Positions 32,611 to 42,015 of a stretch of DNA of 64,000 nucleotides are shown piece after piece. The position numbers and the translations under genes were made by a program. How positions within the stretch are numbered: the first letter of the stretch is position 1; every line of letters starts with the position of its first letter. The stretch is from Buxus sempervirens. Taxonomy: Eukaryota; Streptophyta; Magnoliopsida; Buxales; Buxaceae. The notes under the pieces were generated by a model. The model made no database searches. It saw only the letters and a program-made list of their open reading frames with translations, and was not told where the DNA came from. The stretch lies in contig OX387184.1 in NCBI GenBank assembly GCA_947561395.2, positions 8,618,001 through 8,682,000 of the forward strand. The letters run 5' to 3'.

Positions 32611-32987
32611 GATATTTCCTTCGTGAGTTTTCGACGGAGCCCGCGTTTTCGTTTCTCTCCAAATCCCTAGGTTTTTGGAGAGAGAGTTTTGTATTGAGAG
32701 AAAGAAATTTTTGAGCTAATTTTCTTTCCCTTTCTCCTTAAGTTGGGTTTCTTTCCTTTAACCAAACAGAGGAAAAGACTTTTTGGTCATTTTCTTTTCT
32801 TTTCTTTTCTTTCCAAATCCAAGCTTCCAAACACAGCCTTTATGCTGTTGGCGTGGGATCCTGTTCTTTTTCCAATTTTATTCTCTTGAAACAAGTGCAT
32901 GCGTTGGCGTGTCGGGATGGGCCCCACGCCGCTGACACTTTTCTGCCATCCTTCTCTAGTTCTCCTCCATTTGTGAAGCATGGAAAA

Positions 32988-33087
32988 TACAACACCTTGA
33001 GCATCCGCCGGCAAGGCCATACAAATAGGAGGGCAGATTCCCCCTCCTATTTGTATGGCCTTGCCGGCGGATGCTCAAGGTGTTGTA
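32988..33087. repeat. Perfect 46-bp inverted repeat with 8-bp loop
   Basis: Left arm 32988-33033 and right arm 33042-33087 are exact reverse complements; the loop is CAGATTCC. Confidence 0.95.
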
Positions 33088-33549
33088 TAGAAAAAAAAAA
33101 AAGCTGATGCAGGGAGTCTGCCACTTGGTTCCCCTCTCTCAGACAATGAGAAAAGTGAACATAAAGAAAGCTGAGTCAGTTCTAAAAGGATACCCCTAAC
33201 TCGCCAAGGAAAGATTGAGATTGTAGAAGAAATGAGTTGATTCACTGAAAGGGAATCTCCTTTCAGCACAACATGAGAGAGGCAGAATGCAATAGCAAGT
33301 TTCAGACCTTCTAAGGCAGCCAATGCCTCCGCTTGGAGTGCCGAATCCGCCACTACAGCCTGATGCAAAACCCGCTAGAAATTTCCCACAGGAATCACGA
33401 CAAATGCCTCCAATCACAGCTTTCTTCACAGACGTCAGCCCTGCACCAACAAAGTTGATTTTAGCAAATTGATGTGTAGGATACCGCCAATGGTGCCATC
33501 TTTGAACCTTTGTTTTATGAAACGGAGAAGTCTTCTTAATCACCCTTGA
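32988..33549 (-). mobile_element. LINE-derived insertion: RNase H fragment with terminal perfect hairpin
   Basis: Flanked by ATTTGTGAAGCATGGAAAA (32969-32987) and ATTTGCGAAGCATGCAAAA (33550-33568), a 19-bp duplication with two differences. The minus strand encodes RVT_3 RNase H pieces: KINFVGAGL, AVIGGICRDSCGKFL, then in another frame LQAEALAALEGLKLA and VVLKGDSLSVNQL. The left end is a perfect 46-bp inverted repeat followed by A12. The paralogous site at about 20160 is empty. Confidence 0.75.
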
Positions 33550-33568
33550 ATTTGCGAAGCATGCAAAA

Positions 33569-34216
33569 GTCGTTCCTAGAAGGCGAAATTAAAAAGGGAA
33601 ATTGGTTTTTAGTGATATCTTTTAAAATAATTCAGATTCAGTGTCTAAATCTTGTTAATTGTGAAATAGTAAAACTTTTTAAAAATATTTGTGAACCAGT
33701 ATCAATTTACTGTTTATAAAAATTTTTATTTCATATATGCTATTAGCATACTTACAAATCTTCCAAATAAAAAAAAAAGTTTACAAGTCTTTTGAAATTT
33801 TTTTTTTTCTGAAAGAGTCTCTTTATCAACTACCAAGAGTAAATTATGTTAAAAAGTATCACCGTTTCTAAATTACAAATAATTAAATTATCGAATCTAA
33901 ATTATTTTAATAAAATTATCAATTAAAACCAATTTCCCCATTTAAGAATGCCGGTTACGTTTATGTGGGCCCTACATGGATAGAGGATTCGTAGTTAACG
34001 AAACGGGACACCTGCTGCGCGACCAGGCCCCACCTGCCAAACCCCCTCGAGATATCCGCTCGTGCTGCAAGCGTGTGAACGAGACAACAATATATGAACA
34101 GTCCCTCATCCATCCGCGTCCAAGCCTCTCAAAATCTCAGACTCATGGCCCCTCATCACTCACTCTTCCTCTTTCTCCGTCTATCTTAGTTTATCAAGCC
34201 CCCTCTCTCTACAAGC
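33569..34216 (+). promoter_or_regulatory. Upstream region of GH3 pseudogene D
   Basis: Matches about 20180-20708 of block 2. A GAGACA, the reverse complement of the auxin element TGTCTC, occurs at about 34079. The pyrimidine-rich leader before the ATG resembles that of the intact genes. Confidence 0.5.
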
Positions 34217-36250
34217 ATGGCCGCTGACTCTTCTCTGCAAGCTTTCCTTGCTCTTCCTCCACGTGAGAGGCATGGGAAAGGCCTCATATTCATTGAAGAC
34301 CTGACAAAAAATGCCGGCTCCGTTCAAGAGAAGGTGCTAACCAAGATCTTGAGCCAAAATTCCGAAACCGAGTAGTTCCGAAGATTTCAACTTGGTGGAT
34401 CAACTGATCGCGACACCTGTTAAGGAATATATTAAACATATAAAAGTTCGCCCCTACTATCAGCTTGAGTTTTTAGTAGGAACGGTGTTCTACATGGTAT
34501 TAGAGCCTTAGGCAAATGCCAGGTCCTAGGTTCAAACCTCCACTCCACCCGTTGAGAAAAAAATATTCCACGTGTAGGGCCTCCCTAAAAATGGGTTTGA
34601 GTCCGGCCCACACGTGAGGGGGAGTGTTAAGGAATATATTAAATAAATAAAAGTTCGCCCCTACGATCAGCTTGAGTTTTTAGTAGGAACGGTATTCTAC
34701 AACACCTTCAAATCGAAGGTCCCGGTGATCACCTACGACGATATCCAACCCTATATTCAACGTATTGCCAGCGGATCGCTCGGCCATCTTATCTGGTCAC
34801 CCCGTCTCCGAATTCCTCACCAGGTAATTGAGTATTTCCAGTATGCATCTAATCCATCGAAAATCCATAAACACCGTGATTGCGTTTACTCATTTGAGGA
34901 TCTGCTTTCCGGTGAACGAAAACTCATTCCCTCAATTGAAGAAGAATTGGATCGCCGTGAGCTAGTCTACGTCCTTGTGGTGCCAGTTATGAAGCTATAA
35001 GTATTTGTTTTTTTAAATATAAATCATCAAAACAGCATTTCTTTAGCAAAGGAGTCACAGTTGTTTCTTCCTTTCCTCCAGTTACGTGCCGGGCCTAGAC
35101 AGAGGGAAGGGGCTCTATTTCTATTTTGTGAAGTCGGAAACAAAGACGCCCGGTGGCCTTATTGCGCGAACTGTGCTCACCAGATACTAGAAAAGTGACC
35201 ATTTCAAGGCAAGGCAACAGGACCCTTACCGCATCTATACCAGCCCCAACGAAGCCATTCTCTGTGCCGACTCTTTCCAAAGCATGTACAACCAGATGCT
35301 CTGTGCCCTCTACCATCGCCATGAAGTCTTACGAGTCGGTACCATGTTTGCTGCCGGCCTAGTCCGAACCATCCAATTCCTTCATGTCAACTGGCGGCAA
35401 CTCGCCCTCCACATCTCTACAGGGACCTTAAAATCCCAAGATCACCGATCCATCCCTCCGAGAATGCATGTCGAGCATCGTCAAACCAAACCCTGAGCTT
35501 GCCGAGTTCATCACCAAAGAGTGCTCAGGAGAGGACCGGGAAGGAATTATCACTAGATTATGGCCCAACACTAAGTACCTAGACCTGATCGCTACAGGAA
35601 CCATGGCCCAGTACATACCCAGGCTGGATTACCTCAGCGGCGGGCTGCCAATAGCAAGCAACCTATATGGATCTTCCGAGTGCTACTTTGGTCTCAACCT
35701 TAACCCCTTGTGCAAGCTCTCAGATATCTCGTACACCCTCCTGCCTAACCTGCTGGCTTACTTTGAGTTTCTTCCACAGGAACCATCGTCCTCCTGCAAC
35801 AGTCTTGTTGACCTGGTTAACGTTGAAATTGGGAATGAATACGAGCTAGTCGTCACAACTTACACGGGTCTCTGCCGTTACCGAGCAGGTGACAAACTCC
35901 GAGTGACTGGGTTCCACAACTCAGCTCCTAGTTTCAGTTCGTAAGAAGAGGAAACGTTTTACTAAGCATTGAAACGGACAAGACTAACGAGGCCGATTTG
36001 CAGAACGCAGTCGAAAACGCGTCATAGCTCCTTCGTGAGTTCAACACCAGTGTTGTCGATTATACTAGCTATGCGGATACCAAAACGATCCCAGGACCCA
36101 GGACACTACGTGATTTACTGGGAATTGCTAGTGAAGGACCCAAACCACGCACCCAGTCACGAGGTGCGGAATCGGTGTTGTCTTGCTATGGAGGAGTCAC
36201 TGAACTCGGTCTATAGAGAACGTCGAGTGGCTGACAACTCAATTGGGCCG
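34217..36250 (+). pseudogene. GH3 pseudogene D (TRIM insertion, stops, frameshifts, 3' truncation)
   Basis: Exon 1 from ATG 34217 has a TAG at 34373 in place of Tyr53, then a TRIM element interrupts it at 34418. Exon 2 is shortened at its 5' end. Exon 3 (from about 35083) has a TAG in TSYYKSDHF, an extra base near KSQDH, a deletion in the SAPQFQF motif, a TAG in ENASQLL and a small insertion after KTIPG. Homology ends at about 36250 in NSIGP, where hAT-like GGGTCAACCCG sequence starts. Conserved stretches ([33 protein letters not shown]) confirm identity. Confidence 0.93.
34418..34701 (+). mobile_element. Complete TRIM element with 5-bp TSD
   Basis: Two 77-bp LTRs (34418-34494 and 34625-34701), each TGTTAAGG to CTACA, differ at about four positions. 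A primer-binding site TGGTATTAGAGCC follows the first, and a purine tract GAGGGGGAG precedes the second. ACACC flanks both sides (34413-34417, 34702-34706). The 130-bp interior is non-coding. Confidence 0.93.
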
Positions 36251-36512
36251 CCCAACGGGTCAACCCGAACCAACCCAATACAAATGGGTTTGGGTTGACC
36301 CGTATATGAATTGGGTTGAGAGTAAAAGTGTTCCGTCCCGACCCGATTAACCACCAACTCGACTCAAACCTTGTACAACCCAACCCAATTAACCCCCCAA
36401 CCCTATTCTAATCATATTTTTTAAAAATAAAAAATGATAATAAATGGGTTGGGGTTTTTCCAACCCGCCATAATCAAGTCCGACCCGAACCCAACCCGTT
36501 GCCAGCTCTAAC
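36240..36512. mobile_element. hAT-type element remnant
   Basis: Rich in AACCCAACCC and GGGTTGGG, ending TTGCCAGCTCTA. The left terminus is missing at the junction with GH3 pseudogene D. Confidence 0.5.
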
Positions 36513-36712
36513 GAAATTGATAAAAGTAAGTAAAATTAAGGTTAAACAAACAAAAAAGAAAAATTGCTTACTTTGGTTTTTAATAGTCATGGAATGGATC
36601 CTTTGGATGCTCCAAACAAAAGTATACATGAGAGGTTCACAAGATCCAAGTTGTTGGCAAATATATTAAACTTTGGAAAATGTCAAGGGAGTTGTAACCT
36701 AAGGTAGTTGCT

Positions 36713-36860
36713 GAAATCGTCTGCCGCTAGGTTGGTATGGCAGACGATGCAGCTGCTCATTCAATGTGAAACGTCATTTCACATTGAAAAATGTGAAGTG
36801 AGCAGCTGCTGTTGGATGTTACACGTGGCAACATCTAGCGGTATTGTATTGTACGATTTC
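36713..36860. mobile_element. MITE (GAAATCGT termini), block 3 copy
   Basis: Ends GAAATCGTCTGCCGC and ACGATTTC; interior GCAGCTGCTCATTCA is mirrored by TGAGCAGCTGC. Same site as 24678-24814. Confidence 0.7.
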
Positions 36861-37286
36861 ATCCCAAAACGTCGCATTGGTTTATTTATATGGATTTTAG
36901 TCCACGTGCAGTATATTCGTTTGTTCCACACTCAGTTTTGGCTCTTCCGCTTTACTTGTGTGTGAGCAACTAAGGAATACATATAGACCTGTTTTTCCGA
37001 TAACAATCATACAGATCAATAGAAAATAATCTAAAGCATAAGCAACATTGTTAGCTTGCCCACAAAATTTTCAAACCTTCACATGCTTTAATGGACTCAT
37101 AAGCCAAGTGATATTCTTGACATTTCCTTCAATGATCTATCTTGTAAATCCAGGAGCACCATTCTTTGCGTTTATTTGCTTCTCTCCCCCCACCCCTCGT
37201 GCCGAACCGATAACTATAGACCAAACATCTCTGGCGAGTGAGCACGTACAAGAATGATGGAAGGTATAAGTCATTCATTGTGTAAA

Positions 37287-37908
37287 TAGAGGTGGAAATG
37301 GGTCGGGTTGATGTATGGGGTTAACAAGCCAAGGCTCAACCCGAACCCGCCCGTTTAATAAACAGGTTGGAATATCCCAACCCACTCTAACCCGCCAACC
37401 CGTTTAAATAATTTAAATTACTACTAAAAATTAAAATTTTTAATTCATTCTAATATCAAAGTCTATGCAAATTCTATTTTTTAATTCATTATAATATCAA
37501 AGGACACCTAACAAGCATAATAACACAAAAATCATTAAGATAGTACTAAAATAACATGAAGAAAAGGACTAAAACATAATAATAAGGTCTTAAAAGACTT
37601 TACTTGTCATCAATGCCTCAATTTATATTAGTAGAGGCTAAGAAATTTGAAAATTTTATACGTAAAAAGTCTTTTTTCACTTTATCCTTTGTCATTATTT
37701 ATATTAAAAGAAGAAAGGTTGAGTAACAACAAGTATTGTTATTATAATGTTCTAAATTTTTATTACATAAAAAAATAAACGGGTTGTAATCGGGTCATTT
37801 CGGGTTGAGGGGTTAAACCCTAACCCAACCCGCGGGTTGAAACAGTCAACCCTAACCCGCCTAAGACCGGGCTGGTTGGCGGGTCACGGGTTACAATTGC
37901 CACCTCTA
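37287..37908. mobile_element. hAT-type non-autonomous element
   Basis: Ends TAGAGGTGGAAATGGG and ATTGCCACCTCTA, with GGGTTGA/AACCCG subterminal motifs. No convincing 8-bp duplication was seen. No coding content. Confidence 0.55.
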
Positions 37909-38256
37909 GGTATAAGAGACAAATAATTAAATTTTAGTGATATTATATTGTTCCATGATAGAAGGTAAGGATGCAATTTGGGTAGGTTCCAGTTGAGATC
38001 AACCCAAGACTAAACCGAAAATTTTTGTAGTGAAACCGAACAAAATTAGTTCGGTTTAAGGATTTTTGGACGAAACCGAATCGAAAAACTATAAAAAAAA
38101 TGAACCGAAATCTATCTGGATTAGTTCGAGTTAGGTTTTAACCGGACCGGGTTTTTTTTTTTAATGGTAAGTAAAAAGGAGTCTTTCATTAATTAGAAAC
38201 AACTCGTACATGAGACTGTCCTCTTACATCATCAAAAAGAATAGGAGATGAAAAGG

Positions 38257-38464
38257 GAATGAGATCATCTACTGTTGAGCCCGTAAATGGGCTCAACTGT
38301 ATTCAATGGTTGCTTGCCAAGTAGGCAAACAACCACCCACGAAAAAGTGAAATTCACTTTTTCATTTTCCCATGCTGGAGAGAGAAAGGAGAGGGGGTGT
38401 TGCTTGCCTAATTGGCAAGCAACCATTGGATATGGTTGAGCCCATTAGATGATCTCATTCCATA
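38257..38464. mobile_element. Foldback MITE in the LINE 3' region
   Basis: About 65-bp inverted ends: GAGATCATCT, GGGCTCAAC, CAATGGTTGCTTGCC on the left are mirrored on the right. The centre holds GTGAAATTCACTTTTTC. Confidence 0.7.
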
Positions 38465-38550
38465 AAAAGGAGGGGGGACTTCCCGTCCAAACACATGAGA
38501 ACCTGTCAATATCATAGTTTGCTAAAAGGTCTGCTGCTATGTTTCCTTGT

Positions 38551-39112
38551 CTAAAAGTATGAGAAAAGATTCCTGATTTCCTTAATTATAACATATAAAT
38601 ACCATTGTACATCCTCCTTCTCTTGCTTGAGGAAATTGATCGTTGATAAGAACTCTCCCTCAACAATAATACTTGACAGTCCCAAGGATCTTGCAAATTC
38701 AACTCCTTCTAATGTCGCCAACGCCTCAGTATATATATATATTGCTGATTTTGACTTGAAATCGGCTGGAGCCCCTTGCTGGAATATCTGCTGGTCCAAC
38801 GGTGAGTGGGGTGTACACGTCCGTGAATGATGCTGACATGTACACCCCACTTACCGTTGGACCAGCAGATCTTCCACTGTAGGCTCCAGCTGATATGGCC
38901 TTGATTTTGATGGACAGGCAGAAGCAATAGCACCTTTAAATCTACCACATGAATCCCAAATAATAACACCCAAGCCTGCTACTCCCGAGGGGGATCGAAA
39001 GGCCCCATCAAAATTCACTTTGAAGCTGTTCTCACCTGGGTGTTTCCAATGCACCTCAATGAAATTTGTACTTGATGCACTTGAGATCTGGGTAGTTTTT
39101 AGCATAGCTGAA
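38551..39112 (-). pseudogene. LINE RNase H domain fragment interrupted by an inverted repeat
   Basis: The minus strand reads HPGENSFKVNFDGAFRS, VAGLGVIIWDSCGRFKGAIA, then after a disrupted stretch TEALATLEGVEFARSLGLS and IIVEGEFLSTINFL. This is RVT_3-type RNase H. It is out of frame across 38763-38893, where an inverted duplication lies. Confidence 0.8.
38763..38893. repeat. Inverted repeat inside LINE RNase H
   Basis: Core arms 38786-38817 and 38839-38870 are 32 bp with one mismatch. Pairing extends outward through CTGGAGCC and its complement, with a mismatched patch. The loop is 21 bp. Confidence 0.85.
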
Positions 39113-41544
39113 TCCTGTTGGAACTTTTGTAAAATCCCGAATTTTTAATAACATTAATAATTGGATTTTTGGTTGTTAATTAATTTAATTAATGGAAAAT
39201 CTCAAAAATAGAGAAATGGTAGTTATTTAGAGTAAAATTTCAAAAATTAATATATAATGAATTATTTAGAATGGCAAATTGGTTATTTGAGTTTCATTGA
39301 TTGGGTTGGTGGTTCGGTGGTGGAGCGAGCGAGGGTAATTTTGGAATCTCCCTAGTCTAAGTTATGAAGAATGTAAGTTAAGGAAAAAGGGTTTGCTATA
39401 ATATTAATCTGGAATATAATAATTATAATGTGTATAAAAATTTAATATGATCAGATGAGATGCTAGTATAGGTAGTTCGGTGCCAGGGCAAGCACCGAAT
39501 CGTGAGTTTAAGAGGTTGACCATGTATGAAGTTTCGGTAGGCGAGCATGTGGGGGAATCATGAAATGTGTTGGCATTTGAGCACCAACAGAGTTTATAAA
39601 TAGAAGCTGTGTTTGAGTTCTTGGGTTTTCGTACGAATTGATCGGAGGAGATTGTAGCTGCTGGATTGAACCAAATTCGTGGAGAAGAGGAGGAGAATTG
39701 AGGATCAGAATTGAAGTAATCGAATATCAATCTGAGGTAAATCAGCATTTGTCAGAGCTGTGTTGAGCGTCTGTAGCTGCAGGATCAGGTTCAAGTTGAT
39801 CTCAGACTGGAGAATGCTCTGGTAAGTTGAATTCAAACTCAAATGGTAGCTGATCTCTTGAGAAATTAGATTAGAGCCCATATCTAATCAGATCTGGAAA
39901 TTTTCTGTTGAACATTGATTGAATGACTGTCAAGTGGAAGTTTGAGTTGTTGCCGTTTGAGATCAAGCAAAGATTTGGAGAAGCTTAATCAGAGGAACTA
40001 CAGATCAGGTGAGTAGCACTTATTTTCCTTTAGATTTGCAAACAAAATTCGATTTGAATATGGTTTTAAACTACTGCATATGAGTTATTTTGTTCGTGAC
40101 TAGTTAGCAGAAAAATGATGATTCGTAGTTGATCTAAGGTTTGATTAATTTTGTTTGATGTTAGTAGAGAAAGGAAGTGATCTATGTTTAATTTAGAAGG
40201 ATATACTGGTTTAGTCGTATCTAATTCCTCCATAGCAACAACTTAAATATAGTTCACATGATAAATCTACTGGGAGCCAACCATTGCCAACCATTGCTGA
40301 CCTCAATAGGTTGGCGATGGTTTAATATTTGTGAGAATGCTCAGGGGCACCAACCTCTGTAGGTAGGCACCCATTCAACAAATTGTAGCCATGTGTGGCT
40401 ATTCTATTAGAAGTTGTATTTCTTTGTTGAAGTGTATAAAACTAGTTCTAGGAGTCTCAAATAAATGTTAGCAGTAGATTATTGTGATTTTGAGGTACGA
40501 AATCCTCACAACTAAATTATGGAAGAGTTCAAATGTAGGTGGGAAAGTTACTGTTGAAACCAGCAATCTTAAGAGGTTTGCGGTTGAATCATTGAAGTTA
40601 TATTTCAGTGTTTAAATCTAAAAACCTGTCCTATGAGAATTTAAATAGAGATTAGCAATGAAGGGTTCAGATTTTAGTTGAGAAATTTATACCATTATGA
40701 TTTGGAAGAATTAAGAGGATGATTTGGGATTCTACGGGTGGAATCATTGTCTACATAAGTGAGCGGCTAACTCCCTGGCAAATAATTCTGGCAATATTAA
40801 CTTCTAATTTGACTCCAGGTAACTTAGTTAGGATCATAGGAGTTCTGTACTAGATCTAGCTGCCCATAACTAGGTGATTATAAAAGAGAGGAAGTTATAT
40901 ATTTGAGCTGAGTGTCAGCCCTTTTCTGATTATGGTTTTACTAAAGTTTCTCCTACTGTTTGAATCAAGTATCTTGTGTCTAAATTTTCTGAACTACTGG
41001 TATGAACCAGATTTCATTGAGTTGGTTTTCTTCTTCAAAAAGGTTGTTCCGGATTGGACTAAATGTTGAATCGAGTGTGATTTAAATGTTAGTTCCTGTT
41101 TTACATCAAATATAGTTGTGGTTTTGAAATATTTTCAGTACAAATATGCATGTTTTCTGAACACAGATTTGTGGTATAATTTCTTATTGCTGAAGTTACT
41201 TTATTTGATATATTGAAATGAATTTGAATGTGGGAAATAATATTGAGTGAGTTATTTGAATGCTGAACTATCATCGGAAATTTGATTGACATTGCATGTG
41301 GGAACTCCATGAGGGAGTAATCTGGTCCTGAGTGACCCATGATAAACAACAATTGTATTTAACCATCGTCAAGTTATACATTGGATTTACATGCTATTTT
41401 ATCAGCTATGTTAAAAATGTTAAATTATAAATTGCTACTGGTTTAGCTTGTCCTGGATCCATGTCTAAGCTTAGTAATATGATGATTTGACTTCATTGGT
41501 GTAATGGCATGACCTTGAGTATTGCCACGACCGGTGTAGAGCAA

Positions 41545-42015
41545 TCTGAAACCCTGAGTAGGCCGGCATTGGAGGACGAAACCCTAAGTAGGTCGTCATT
41601 TCAGAGTTCCGAAACCTTGAGTAGGCCGGAACTGTGTACATAGAGGTGTGGATGTCGCCTTGGCATGTTGATTAACCAATTTAAGCAACCACATGACATT
41701 GACCAATGTTTGGTACTTGACTTTATTTGAAATGTGATGTTTTACTCGATGGTTTATTGGTATTTGTGGTTCACCGAATGTGGTTTATTGGTTATGTGGT
41801 ATTTGTATCTCTCCCGCCGGTGTAAAGCAGCATCATGACCCTGAGTGGTTCGATGTTGTTAATGCCGAAACCCGGAGTAGGCCGGCATTGGATGACGAAA
41901 CCCTAAGTAGGCCGTCATTTCAATATTCTAAACCCTGAGTAGGCCGACATTAGATGACGAAACCCTAAGTAAGCCGTCATTTCAATATTCGAAACCCTGA
42001 GTAGGCCGGATATAC
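41545..42015. repeat. Degenerate repeats of GAAACCCTGAGTAGGCCGG
   Basis: Seven or more copies of a 30-40 bp module alternating CCCTGAGTAGGCCGGCAT and CCCTAAGTAGGCCGTCATTTC. Confidence 0.8.

Larger units (their letters stand above)
31398..32838. mobile_element. Pack-TYPE terminal-inverted-repeat element 3 (carries a PAL fragment)
   Basis: Termini GGCTGTGTTTGGAACCTTGG and the complement of CCAAGCTTCCAAACACAGCC are flanked by TTT (31395-31397, 32839-32841). Block 2 has the intact site TTCCTTTTACGCTGTTGGCG at about 20030, so the insertion postdates the duplication. Subterminal regions are rich in AAGAAAAG and its mirror. The first 11 bases resemble elements 1 and 2, but the rest of the terminus differs, so it is a different family, probably Harbinger superfamily. 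Confidence 0.8.

Noticed and set aside
33075..33543. Host RNase H gene
   Set aside because: The RNase H-like frames are broken, lie between direct repeats and match LINE 3' domains, so they are retrotransposon remnants.
41101..41352. 83-codon minus frame in the gypsy LTR
   Set aside because: There is no domain, and it lies in non-coding LTR sequence.
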